Positions 54,945-64,000 of a stretch of 64,000 bases of DNA are shown one piece after another. The DNA is from Simmondsia chinensis. Lineage: Eukaryota; Streptophyta; Magnoliopsida; Caryophyllales; Simmondsiaceae. The notes under the pieces were generated by a model that saw only the letters and a list, made by a program, of their open reading frames with translations, had not been told where the DNA came from and did not search any database. Position 1 is the stretch's first letter; the number at the start of each line of letters is the position of its first letter. The position numbers were made by a program, and so were the translations under genes. The stretch spans positions 22,143,739-22,207,738 of the forward strand of contig JAGTTD010000010.1 in assembly GCA_018398585.1 (NCBI GenBank), in the 5' to 3' direction.

Positions 54945-55852
54945 ACTTAGTCTAGTGTAGTGTAGATCTTAATGTGCTTACTTCTTTAATAATACAGTGC
55001 TTGAGGCTTCAAATATGAACTCCCTGTTTTAATATGTTCTCAAAATCGACAAGTTAATAATTAAGGCTTTAGTTTAAGGCTTTGACCGACAAGGCTTGAC
55101 CTTGATTGCATGGGTCTTAACACTAATATCACTATTTTATAAGTCCGGTGAACTTAGGTTTGCGCCATTATTTAGGGCTTTGATGGCCAAGGCATGACCT
55201 TGATTGTGTTGGTCCTAATCCAGTGACCCAAATATAGTTTGCATCATCTAAATCTTTTCATACCTTAACTCATTCGAGTTATTATAGGTCAAGGATGCCA
55301 GGCCTAAAAATCCATAAACTTAGGCTTGTAAGTGCATTGCAAAGCTCTTGGGTTTGTCTCTACCCCAATTCATGACTTTTAAGTGTACGTAGAAAGGTGT
55401 TTTAGGGCCTTGCTCCGTCACTGTAACTGCCTCTTGAGTTAGGTCCACATCCTTTTAATTTTCTATCAAAAATATACAAAAATCTATGAAAAAATATCTA
55501 AAAAAGTATTCTTAACTGACAGATATGTAGAACGCGCGAAATAACTAAAGTTAGATACACTAAAACATCACAGTCGTTTATTCCACAGTGGTGTATGGTT
55601 TGGGTCAAAGATGTGCGGTCCGAATTTAGGCTAAGTCCCTTGTTACGGTGAGACCTTTTTGCACGTTTGTTTACATTTGTAATTATGGCGACCACGTCGC
55701 AATCAATAACAAACAACTATAGCAGTCAATGCTCTGGTAAAATGTTTTTGAAATATTTTAAAATTTGTTTTCCAAATTTTATTTGAAAAAACACTCAATT
55801 TAATTCCAAGCCAATTCAATTTTTCAATGGAAGTATATTCTAAATTGGCGTT
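54945..55852. other. Non-coding DNA with ~91-bp direct repeat
   Basis: GGCTTTGACCGACAAGGCTTG then ACCTTGATTGCATGGGTC (from about 55077) is repeated as GGCTTTGATGGCCAAGGCATG then ACCTTGATTGTGTTGGTC (from about 55168). No gene was seen. Confidence 0.45.
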
Positions 55853-56937
55853 TGATGCAGTTTTAAAGTGTGTTTAGAACCATCTACTCCCAAGCGTATG
55901 AGATAGTCCTAGTTAAGTCAGCTATACAGGTGTCGTATTCACAGGGAATTGGTATAAAGTTAAATTCAATGATTATCACGACAATGACTTTTTAAGGTTT
56001 AGGCTACAAGCTCTAAACCTAGATTAATATTAAACTAGGTTTTAGGGTAATGAACTAATCTAAAGACTAATCCATCTTGTCACTCTTGGCGTAGTATGGA
56101 TTATGTCAATAACACTACTAAATTTTTTTATCACACTTGATTTAATGTTAAGCCCCAATTAATACTTAAGTTAGGGCTTAGGATAATAAACTATCCTTAG
56201 AGCATAACCCAACTTATCACTCTAAGTGCGGCATGAATTATCTCAATAGCACTAACAAATTCCTTTGTCACTTCTAATTAAGTATTAATTTGTATAAAAC
56301 ATTATGTTCAGGATTGGTTACAACCTCCACCCTTAACACAATCTTTTATACAAATTAATACTTAATTAGTGATAAAGAAATTGGTTAGTGCTATTGGGAA
56401 AATCCATGCTACACTTAGATTGATATGATAGGTTTTGACCTTCAACTACTTCATCACCCTAAACCCTACGTTAATCATTAATCTAGGTTTAACATTAAAT
56501 CAGGTGTTATAAAGGAATTTAGTAGTGCTATTAAGATAATCCATGGTACATCTAGAGGGAGAAGATGGGTTATGCCCTTAGACTAGTTCATTACCCTAAA
56601 CCCTAGCTTAATATAAATCAAGGTTTAGAACTCGTAGCCTAAACGTTAAAAGGTCAATGTCATGATAAAATATAATAATGACATTTGATTAGGCTATCCC
56701 TAATTCATACCTTAGACTAACTTTGATCGATTTGACTATTGAATTCGTTCTTTAATTCCGTAAATTTAGTTAATACTCAATCTTCAAAAAAATACCCAAT
56801 TTTAATTGCTCGATTATCATTGAATTTAATTGTATATTGATTCCCCGTGGATACGTCACCCATATACCTGACCTAGCTACGACGAACTCATACAGTTACA
56901 AGTACACGGGTTTAAAACGCACTTTAAAGCTGCATCA
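55853..56937. repeat. Imperfect ~1.1-kb inverted repeat ending at an Athila-type PBS
   Basis: The left arm (55853-56299) is the inverse of the right arm (56344-56937) along its length, with roughly 75-80% identity by eye. The right arm has an extra ~115 bp (about 56697-56812). The innermost 23 bp (ATTAAGTATTAATTTGTATAAAA and its inverse) are perfect, around a ~44-bp loop. Each arm holds two tandem units of ~170 bp. The outer ends are TGATGCAG and CTGCATCA. The right arm is probably the 3' end of the 5' LTR of the following Athila-like element. Confidence 0.8.
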
Positions 56938-57179
56938 AGTTTTTGGTGCCAATGCAATGGAATCGATAAGCTAAATTGGATTTAGGGATTGACGAGTTTT
57001 TTTTTGTTTATTTCTTTTTGTGTTTATCTCTTTTGTTTAAGTTTAGTGTTGTGGTCAAAATGAATTCAACTTGCTTTCCGTATTGTATGGATGGTAGACG
57101 CTCACTCAACTTGGAATTGTTGACCTTAGTTTCCCAAAATTTAGTTGGCTTTATCTACCTTAAGGTGATATGAAGCAAG

Positions 57180-58872
57180 TGTAAATCCATCTCCAACCAT
57201 TGCCAATGACGCACCACACACGATTGGCGACCACCTCATTCCCCAAAAGTATTTCGCACCCACCGAAGTTACGTTACCCGCCGTGTGTAATGCCAACTCA
57301 AAATTACGCCTATGATCACCAACATGCTTCCCACTTTCTATGGAAAAATTACAGAGAGCCCATACAAGCACCTTAATGCATTTATTGAAATTTGTGAAAC
57401 TTGTTACTATCAAAGTGTCTCGACTGATGCTACTAGACTACACCTTTTTTATTTAAAGACATAGCTAAAAGGTGGTTTCAGTCCCTTCTAAGGGGTGAAA
57501 TCACCACTTGGAATAACCTCCAACAATAGTTCCTGATCAAGTTTTATCCTAAGGCCAGAACTATGGCTATTTGGCATGTAATCAATAATTGTGAACTAAA
57601 ATTCCAGGAGCAATTTCATGAAAATTAGGACAGATTTATGGAGCTCCTTAGAAGCTGTCCCACTATGGGTCAACTAAGTGGGCTCTTGTGCAAAGTTTTT
57701 ATGATGGTTTGACAGCTTTTAACAAGAAAATGATTAATGCTTCATGCAGGGGAGCATTTAACCAACAAGATGAGGATAAGACAAGGATTTTATTTGAGCG
57801 CCTCAGCAAACACTCCCTCGACCAAGCCTCTTCTACGAGGGTGGTTGGAGGGATCACACGCGGTGTCTACAAAGTAGCGCCTAACGATGATGTTAACCTC
57901 GAACTGGACACCCTAGTTGGAAGATGGATGAGATTATGAATTTGCATGCAAATCCTACTAATGTGCGCCCGGTACACACAACTAAGTTGTCTTGTTGTAA
58001 TACTCCATGTGGCATTTGTTCGAGTGAGGACCATTCTGTTCTTAATTGTTTATATGTCTCTTAATTTCCCGAATATGTGCAGGACTAGGTTTATGCGGCT
58101 CAAAGATATTCAAGAAATAACGACCTGTTCTCCAACGCCTACAATCGCAGGTGGTGCAATCATCCGAACTTTTCGTGGAAGAAAAATGCCAATCAAAATC
58201 AACCCACTAGGCAATTAGCTTCTAGGTTCACAGGTAATGCATCCCCTCCCATTTTCCAGGAAGGGCAAAGGTATAATGCTTGACCTCACTCCAATGTTAC
58301 TCATGCTAACCCTCCTTCCCCACGTTCAGGTTACACTTCACAGTTTGAGGAGCACATGCTCCACTTTATTGAGGACTACAAAACTGATTTAGTCTCACTC
58401 TTAATCTGTTGCCAAATTAGATAACCAAATAGGACAGTTGGTCCAAACACTGAATAGAATAGAGGAAGGGAAGTTACCCTCCCAACCACTTGCAAACCCT
58501 GCAAGATTGACTATTTCTAACCCTAGCTTGCTCATTCATGAGCAAGTCATGGTTATGTCAGTGTTACGGAAGGAGAACCTTAGGCAATTTGAGGTTAAGA
58601 TCGAGCAGGATGTGACTCCCCCTCCCGCTACTGATAGGGATAGATCACGAGAAAGGGTTTTTAAACCCATTGTCCCTTTCCCTTCGGCCCTTATAGGACT
58701 GAAGGAGAAGGACGTCCCAAAGAGGGTTAAGCTCTTGAATTTGTTTAAAACTATGAAAAGTGACCTATCGTTGATTGATGCCATTAAGCATATTCCTATG
58801 CATGCTAAGTCCCTCAAGGACCTCTACTTGAAAAAGAACTGCACGCAAAAGCACATTTCGAAGAAGGTCTGA
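57180..58872 (+). pseudogene. Athila-like gag
   Basis: Across three frames the capsid reads LHLFYLKT, WFQSLLRGEITTWNNLQQ and FMELLRSCPTMG, then VFMMV/QSFYDGLTAFNKKM (57688). The order matches Athila Gag (RLFPFSL, WLNSLPPGSITTWDE, LLRRCPHHGLP, QTFYNGL). A CxxC-type knuckle region, CGICSSEDHSVLNC, lies at about 58010-58055, followed by FSNAYNRRWCNHPNFSW (about 58120-58175). The C-terminal open frame (58438-58872) has PFPSALIGLKEKDV and LSLIDAIKHIPMHAKSLKDL, the end of Athila Gag. Stops and shifts occur near 57450, 57530, 57680 and 57940. Confidence 0.82.
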
Positions 58873-59283
58873 CTCACCAAGAAGGTAAGTAGCACTCTGG
58901 CGTCGGACACCCCACCCAAGTTTAAAGACACTCGGGGTCTTGACTATCCCATGTATCTTAGGGAAGGTTACACCAACAGATCCCTATAAGATCCAAGAGT
59001 GAGTATGAAACTCATCCCTTGCTCAGTTTTTCATGAACTGGGTATAGGAGACCTTAAGCCAACTAATATCACCCTTCATTTGGCTGATAGGATGGAGAGT
59101 GTACCTCGTGGGGTGGTGGAGGATATACTTGTCAAGGTTGACAAGTTTGACTTTCTTGTTGATTTTATTTTGTTAGATATGGAACCCAGTCCTAGGCGGA
59201 AGAATAGCACTCCCATTATTCTAGGTCGATCATTCCTAGCAACGGCCGATGTTGTGAGTTACTATATGATAGGAGTGTTGTAG
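58873..59283 (+). pseudogene. Athila-like aspartic protease
   Basis: After a stop, PKFKDTRGLDYPMYL leads to DPRVSMKLIPCSVFHELG, which matches DLGASINLMPLSVFKKLG of the family; the Asp remains but the LGAS part of the active site is changed. The rest is well kept (58999-59283): LHLADRMESVPRGVVEDILVKV, DKFDFLVDFILLDME, PIILGRSFLATADVV. The gene stops near 59283, and no reverse transcriptase follows. Confidence 0.82.
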
Positions 59284-61156
59284 GTTTCTTTCGGAAACCT
59301 CAAGGTAAAATTGAAGGCCTCGAACGTTCTTTGGCACCCTAAGACTGAGGATGATTAGAATGCTACAAACCCTTTGGTAGAATTGGGTGTGCCCGATTTT
59401 ACTAAAAATGTTTACGGGAATAATGTCCGTGTCTGTGTCGATAACTATGCGTCATTACCTAAACATGGTAGGATAAAGATTTGAGACGCCGATGATGATC
59501 ATGTTTTTCCTCCTTGTTAGTCAAAGGCTAGAAATGCTGTTGGGTTAGAGGATTGCTCTTACAAGCTCAACCTAATTCATATTGAGGATGTTGCATCAGA
59601 TTTTGGTTGACTTTGCGCTCTACACTGTGTGTGATTGAAGATGTTAAATTTAGTGCTCTTGGGAGGCAACCTAACCCACTTTTAGTTTTGTTGTGTGATT
59701 TAATTTATTTTTCATATTGAACTCTCTTCCTTTTGTAGATCCTTTTTGTTATACCTATCATGATTACTTTGTTTCTCTTATACTAAACGCTTGTACTATC
59801 CATATTTCTAACGCTACTGACGAGTTTGTTTAGTATTATTTCTATGCCTTATTTGTTGGCTTGCTATTTTTGCCATTTTTTTATTTGCTCACCATGGACA
59901 GCTAAATATGTTGACTCCGCGCCACTTATACCTCCGGTCATCTCTTTCCTTTCCTTGCTTGTATTCACTTTTGTTTGATTTGCATTGAGGACAATGCCAG
60001 GTTTGGGTTTAGGGATGGCATGTATGATTTGAACTTTTGTTTGTCCTTTTAGCTTAGTTTTGCTTATGTTTTTGCATGGATTAGCAGAGAATTTTTTGTG
60101 ACTTATATTAAAGATCAAATTTGAGATGTACTATGATGGTTGGAATATATATGTAATGAGATTATTCTTGGATCTGACTGTTAAATCCGTATTTTTGCCT
60201 TTTAAGTAGTTGGAGATATTATTGTTCTTCACTCTTAATGTTGTGACACATCCAACATTTTACTTTGTGATGGGCGGAAATAATTTTAGGAATCTCAATC
60301 CACCATTTTGCTCCTTGAAATGTTGAAATCAATTATATTATCTCATTATCTTGAGCGATTTTATTTTTTTTAAAAAAAGGTACCAATGCCTATTTAATTA
60401 GGAAAGTACCCATGACTTAATGGTTCTCATAGCCCCTATCTCTAGAGCAAGTATGCATGTAGGGGTGTCTTAACACTTGGTACATTGGACCAACTGGGCT
60501 GGGAGCTACCAATCGAAAGCTTGCTACATGGGCCACGAGCAAAGCTTAAGAAGAATCAACTTCCTTAAGATACTTTAATAAGTACTAATGCCTATTGAGA
60601 ATGAAATATTTTTAAGGTTTGTGCTAGTAATGACTTTGATTGTGAATTACTTTGACTAGAGCCATTAGGTTCAGTGCTCTTAAGTTGGTGCCTTGAGACA
60701 ACTGAATTGGGAGTCACCATCTAAAAACTTGCTATATGGTTCCTTGGTAAACACATAACCATGAGTTACTTTTATAAAAAAAAGAATAAGAAGAAGAAAA
60801 CAAGATAGAAAAGAGAAGTCTTGAGATTTCTTTATTGATTAGGGGGTGGTTTGTTTGGAAAATTAATTCATTTAATTATTTTCTCTATTCATCTTAAATT
60901 TGGAAGGTTTAGAATAAAAGGGAAGAGAAGTTGTAAGCTCACTCACTAGTAAAAAGACTTGAATCAAGAGAGCTCAAGTCAGAACCATTGTAAGAATAAC
61001 AATGCATAAAGATTCTCCACTTTCAACTACACCTTCAAATATGCTCGGAAATATTTTTTGCAAGTAATTCTTGCCATTACATGCTTGATTAAATTTTTTC
61101 ATCTTTAGCTAGTTTGACCTAAACCATGTTTGAGGACAAGCATGGTGTGGGTTTGG
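59284..61156 (+). other. Athila-like 3' region with two hairpin/purine-tract modules
   Basis: After the GGGAGGCAACC motif (59662), GCATTG-AGGA-CAATGC (59982-59997) forms a perfect hairpin before GGTTTGGGTTTAGGG. Near the LTR, ACCATGTTTG pairs with CAAGCATGGT (10 bp, one G-T pair) around AGGA (61123-61146), followed by GTGTGGGTTTGGAG. Two ~215-bp units with TGGGAGYYACCA and AAGCTTGCTACATGG or ACTTGCTATATGG lie at 60390-60540 and 60590-60735. No gene is seen. Confidence 0.6.
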
Positions 61157-61565
61157 AGATGTGGATGTGCCTTTTATTTACATATTCTATCCTTCATTCA
61201 TGTGACATATTCCACTTTTACATCTGTGTTTTGTTGTAATCTAGGCACATTTAGGCTTGGAGTATGACAGAGCAAACAAAGGTTGAAAAAAGACGAAATC
61301 AATCATAATCGAGGCATATTTGAAGACTACTCTTAGAAGCCTGACCACCTGTAATAAAAAAGGACCAATCAAGTCGTAATTCAGTAACTCAAATAGATCT
61401 CGTGCAGTTTTGAGTACTAAATGACCAATTAGCTCAAAGCACCGATCGATCAGCAGCCCGTAGTAGGACGGATCTTACAGTGGGACTGCCGATAGATAAG
61501 AAAATAGGACCGATTAATGGGCTGCCTACGGAAGACTAGCGGATCAATCAGTGGGCCTATTGGGA
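61157..61565 (+). repeat. 3' LTR fragment of the second Athila-like element
   Basis: It begins TGTGGATGTGCC after the purine tract. It contains no part of the inverted repeat at 55.9-56.9 kb, so the two ends of the element cannot be matched. It stops near 61565, where another repeat family begins. Confidence 0.4.
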
Positions 61566-62480
61566 TGAATTTCAAAAATTTTCCGTAATTTAATAAAGTT
61601 AATACCGAGGAAGTTTACAAAGTTCTTAATTATAAACCTAGTGTAGATTTAAAATTCCTAATTTTAAATCTATAAGCCTCTACTCTAATACATTCATAAC
61701 AATGACATGAACTTAAAATAGGCATAATAAGAAAACCGTAAATAAATAGAAAAGCAACAAATTAAAAGAGAAAGAAAGAAAGACATACCCGAAATTGCCC
61801 AAAAATAAGAATATCAAAATAAATAACTCCAAAAATAATAACGAACTCCAAGAAAGCAGGAAAAACCAAGACCCAGCTACCTTTTGCGCAATGACCTCGA
61901 AACTTCCATGATAGTGGGCTCCGAAAAATATTAAGCTAAGAAAGGAAAATTTGAACGAAATTTTTTTCTATCCAATAAGACCCCGAAAACATTTTCTAAA
62001 ACAATTAATTTTAATTGGATGCCAAATCCTAAAAACAATACCCTTTTTTATAGTTAGAATAGCGAAGCAAAAATAAGCCAGAAATCAATGTGGGATGACA
62101 GAACTCAAAGCAATTTTTCGGCGGTGAGAAATCAATGTGGGATTGCAATAGTTTACTAGATGGTTGGTCCATTTTGTTTATTCACGGATAGATAGTGCAA
62201 TTTTTGGGCGACTTTTTTTTTTTTTTTTGCTTTATTTTTCATATGTAAAAATTCACCTTTTGAATTTTTTATTTTTAAAAAATTTAATTTTTATTCATAC
62301 CATGAATAATATTTGGCAAATTTAAAATTACTCATCTTATGATTAAATAATTCATCTCAGGAATTCTTCAATATTTTTTCGACGGCAATAAATACAGAGG
62401 CTTGCGCAGGGACCTCAGGAAGAATATAAATCTAGCTACTAAATAAATCACACTACACTCTAGACTTAAACCATTTATTC
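61566..62480. repeat. LTR-like direct repeat, left copy
   Basis: It matches 62931 to the window end in order: TTTAATAAAGTTAAT, TTTAAATCTATARGCYTC, CATTCATAACAATRRCAT, GCAATGACCTCGAA, a T-run, and CAGAGGCTTGCGCA. Copies lie about 1365-1390 bp apart. It contains no open frame beyond 77 codons. Confidence 0.65.
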
Positions 62481-62930
62481 GATAACTACCAAATCGACTG
62501 TCCACTAGATGTCCATAATAAAAAATAGATATAACTACTACAATTTTCCTTCTCACAGCTTCTTCATTAGTTACCGACTCGCCCTTCACTGAATAATTCA
62601 TTTATACTTGAACATATTTACAATATAAATTCCAAATGTCAAACGCCTAGAACATTATGGCCAAAGATTCCGAACAATTCAAATACTTGCGAATCAACTA
62701 CGGGGACTGTTGAGAATAACTAATCTAGTTATTAATTAATCAAACTCTTATGCCAATTGTTGAGTTTATAGTTCTCCAACTATGATTACATAAAGTGCAC
62801 CTATCAGAGCACTCAGCGCATGAGACTCTTCTCGCTACCTAAGTCCCCAATCGGTGAGTTACGCATGAAAGTTCCTAGGAATAGGATCATCACTGTAGTT
62901 CCCTTTCCTCTGACATCAGTTGTTGGGTTG
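62481..62930. other. Spacer between the LTR-like repeats
   Basis: CTCTTATGCCAATTGTTGAG (62747-62766) read on the minus strand is CTCAACAATTGGCATAAGAG, which could be an LTR end followed by a degenerate tRNA-Met PBS. A minus-strand LTR would then begin at about 62757. No other feature was seen. Confidence 0.35.
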
Positions 62931-64000
62931 GGTTTCGAAAAACTTCCCAAATTTAATTAAATTAATGCAGCGGAACGGTTTAAAATTCTTAATTTAAACA
63001 TAAGGTTGATTTAAAATTTCTAATTTTAAATCTATAGGCTTCCACTCTAATACATTCATAACAATAGCATTACTTAAAAAAAGTATTAGAACAAATACTA
63101 CAAATAAATAGAAAGGCGAAAAACTATAAGAGAGGGAAAGAAGAACATAACGGAAATTGCTCCAACAAAGAATACCAGAAAGTTAAAGCCTAGAAAATAT
63201 GAAAAGAAAAGATCCAGTAATCTTCTACGCAATGACCTCGAATTGCTCAGAGAGTGGGTACCAAAAAATATTAAACTGTGGAAAGAAAAAAATTTAACAG
63301 AAATTTTCTCTCCAATTAGGGTCCCTGAAAGTCAATACTTTCTTGAACACTTAATTTAGAACTGATACCAAACTAATGAAATAGGTACATCTATTTATAG
63401 CCGTGCATCGAAGCAAAAACATAAAAAAATAATCGATGTGGGATTCGCCAATTCAAATCAAAACGAATCATTTCATTTCAAAAATAGGTAAAACGCAGTG
63501 TATCATCAACCGGTTCAAAAGCGTGACACTGGACCCTTCTCCGCGTGCCATCACGGATACCCAATGCATGACACGTGTCCCGCGCTAGTTCGTCCCACAT
63601 GAAGCACGCAGATCGTGATGCTTTTTTGCTTTTTTTTTTTTTTTTTTTTTGCATTGTTTTTCATATGTAAGAATTCATCTTATGAATTTTAATTTTCAAA
63701 AAAAAAATTTATTTTATAATTTTTAACTTTATTCATCTCATGCATAATATTTGGCAAAATTAAATTTACTCATCTCATGAATTCTTTAATATTTTCCTAA
63801 TAGCAATAAAATGCAGAGGCTTGCGCAAGAACCTCATGGGCAATTTAAATCTAGCCCCAAATGGATTAAATTAACCATCTCACGATATAATCAAAATTGT
63901 ATTTAACGAGACTTAATTCTACTAAATGAATCTCACTGCACTCTAAACTTAGATTATTTATTCGATATTTCACAAATGGACTATATTGATGAAAACAACC
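62931..64000. repeat. LTR-like direct repeat, right copy (runs out of window)
   Basis: Homologous to 61566-62480. It contains TTAATGCAGCGGAAC near the left end and a 22-base T-run (about 63629-63650). A GC-richer block (63510-63610) includes GACACGTGTC. It continues past the window end. Confidence 0.6.

Larger units (their letters stand above)
56938..61565 (+). mobile_element. Second Athila-like element, pol deleted
   Basis: A PBS-like TTTTTGGTGCCAATGC (56939-56954) is followed by gag, protease, GGGAGGCAACCTA (59662-59674), an internal hairpin with purine tract and a terminal hairpin with purine tract. A 3' LTR start follows near 61157 and is cut at about 61565. No reverse transcriptase, RNase H or integrase is present between 59283 and 59660, so pol is deleted. 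Confidence 0.7.

Noticed and set aside
57141..57413. 90-codon minus-strand frame
   Set aside because: It is the shadow of the Athila-like gag on the plus strand.
1..64000. CRISPR arrays, bacterial operons or phage genes
   Set aside because: All repeats are satellites or transposon termini and all recognisable proteins are plant retroelement families.

Overview
The window looks like repeat-rich (pericentromeric-type) chromatin of a flowering plant. I see no intact host gene. Almost all of it is LTR retrotransposons nested in one another, and nearly all are decayed. The plant assignment rests on chromodomain Ty3/gypsy elements primed by initiator tRNA-Met, Athila-like elements with a long gag and a GGGAGGCAACC motif, a Ty1/copia reverse transcriptase remnant, a SINE whose 3' body resembles plant Au/TS SINEs, and a hAT-like MITE. 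I cannot name the species.

Layout. 1-16757: a tandem Athila-like arrangement (3' internal end, LTR, PBS, gag without pol, 3' internal end, LTR). It is interrupted by a Reina-like chromovirus (element A, 1397-7188, minus strand) and by a non-autonomous LTR element (F, 9981-13985, minus) that carries an RNA-recognition motif resembling polypyrimidine-tract-binding protein (PTB). 16758-23455: mostly non-coding repeat DNA, with a 60-bp minisatellite, a ~50-bp minisatellite, an LTR-like promoter region, a 5S-rRNA-headed SINE and a hAT-like MITE. 23460-42490: element B, a Reina-like chromovirus on the minus strand. It contains element C (26120-28472, minus, a second PTB-type RRM element) and element D (29128-39910, plus, chromovirus). 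D contains element E (32581-37652, plus, a long non-autonomous element of unknown coding content). 42496-50490: a Ty1/copia-like remnant split by chromovirus H (44291-49539, minus). 50500-52189: a minus-strand LTR related to 19.4-21.1 kb. 52190-54944: element G, a 5'-truncated relative of F. 55853-61565: a second Athila-like element, whose 5' LTR end forms part of a ~1.1-kb inverted repeat, with broken gag and protease and no pol. 61566-64000: two direct copies of an LTR-like sequence.

Target-site duplications and LTR ends can be read directly for A, B, C, D, E, F and H, so the order of insertion is firm: D and C entered B, and E entered D. All three chromovirus integrases that can be read at the catalytic residues have lost one.

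Most interesting: (1) two LTR elements with different LTRs carry PTB-like RRM domains in the gag position, and a third copy (G) shares the coding region downstream of the RRM; (2) a small hairpin, usually with an AGGA loop, sits just upstream of the polypurine tract in every LTR element here, and its stem pairing is kept although its sequence changes; (3) a SINE that joins a 5S rRNA promoter to a plant SINE body; (4) the ~1.1-kb palindrome beside a primer-binding site.
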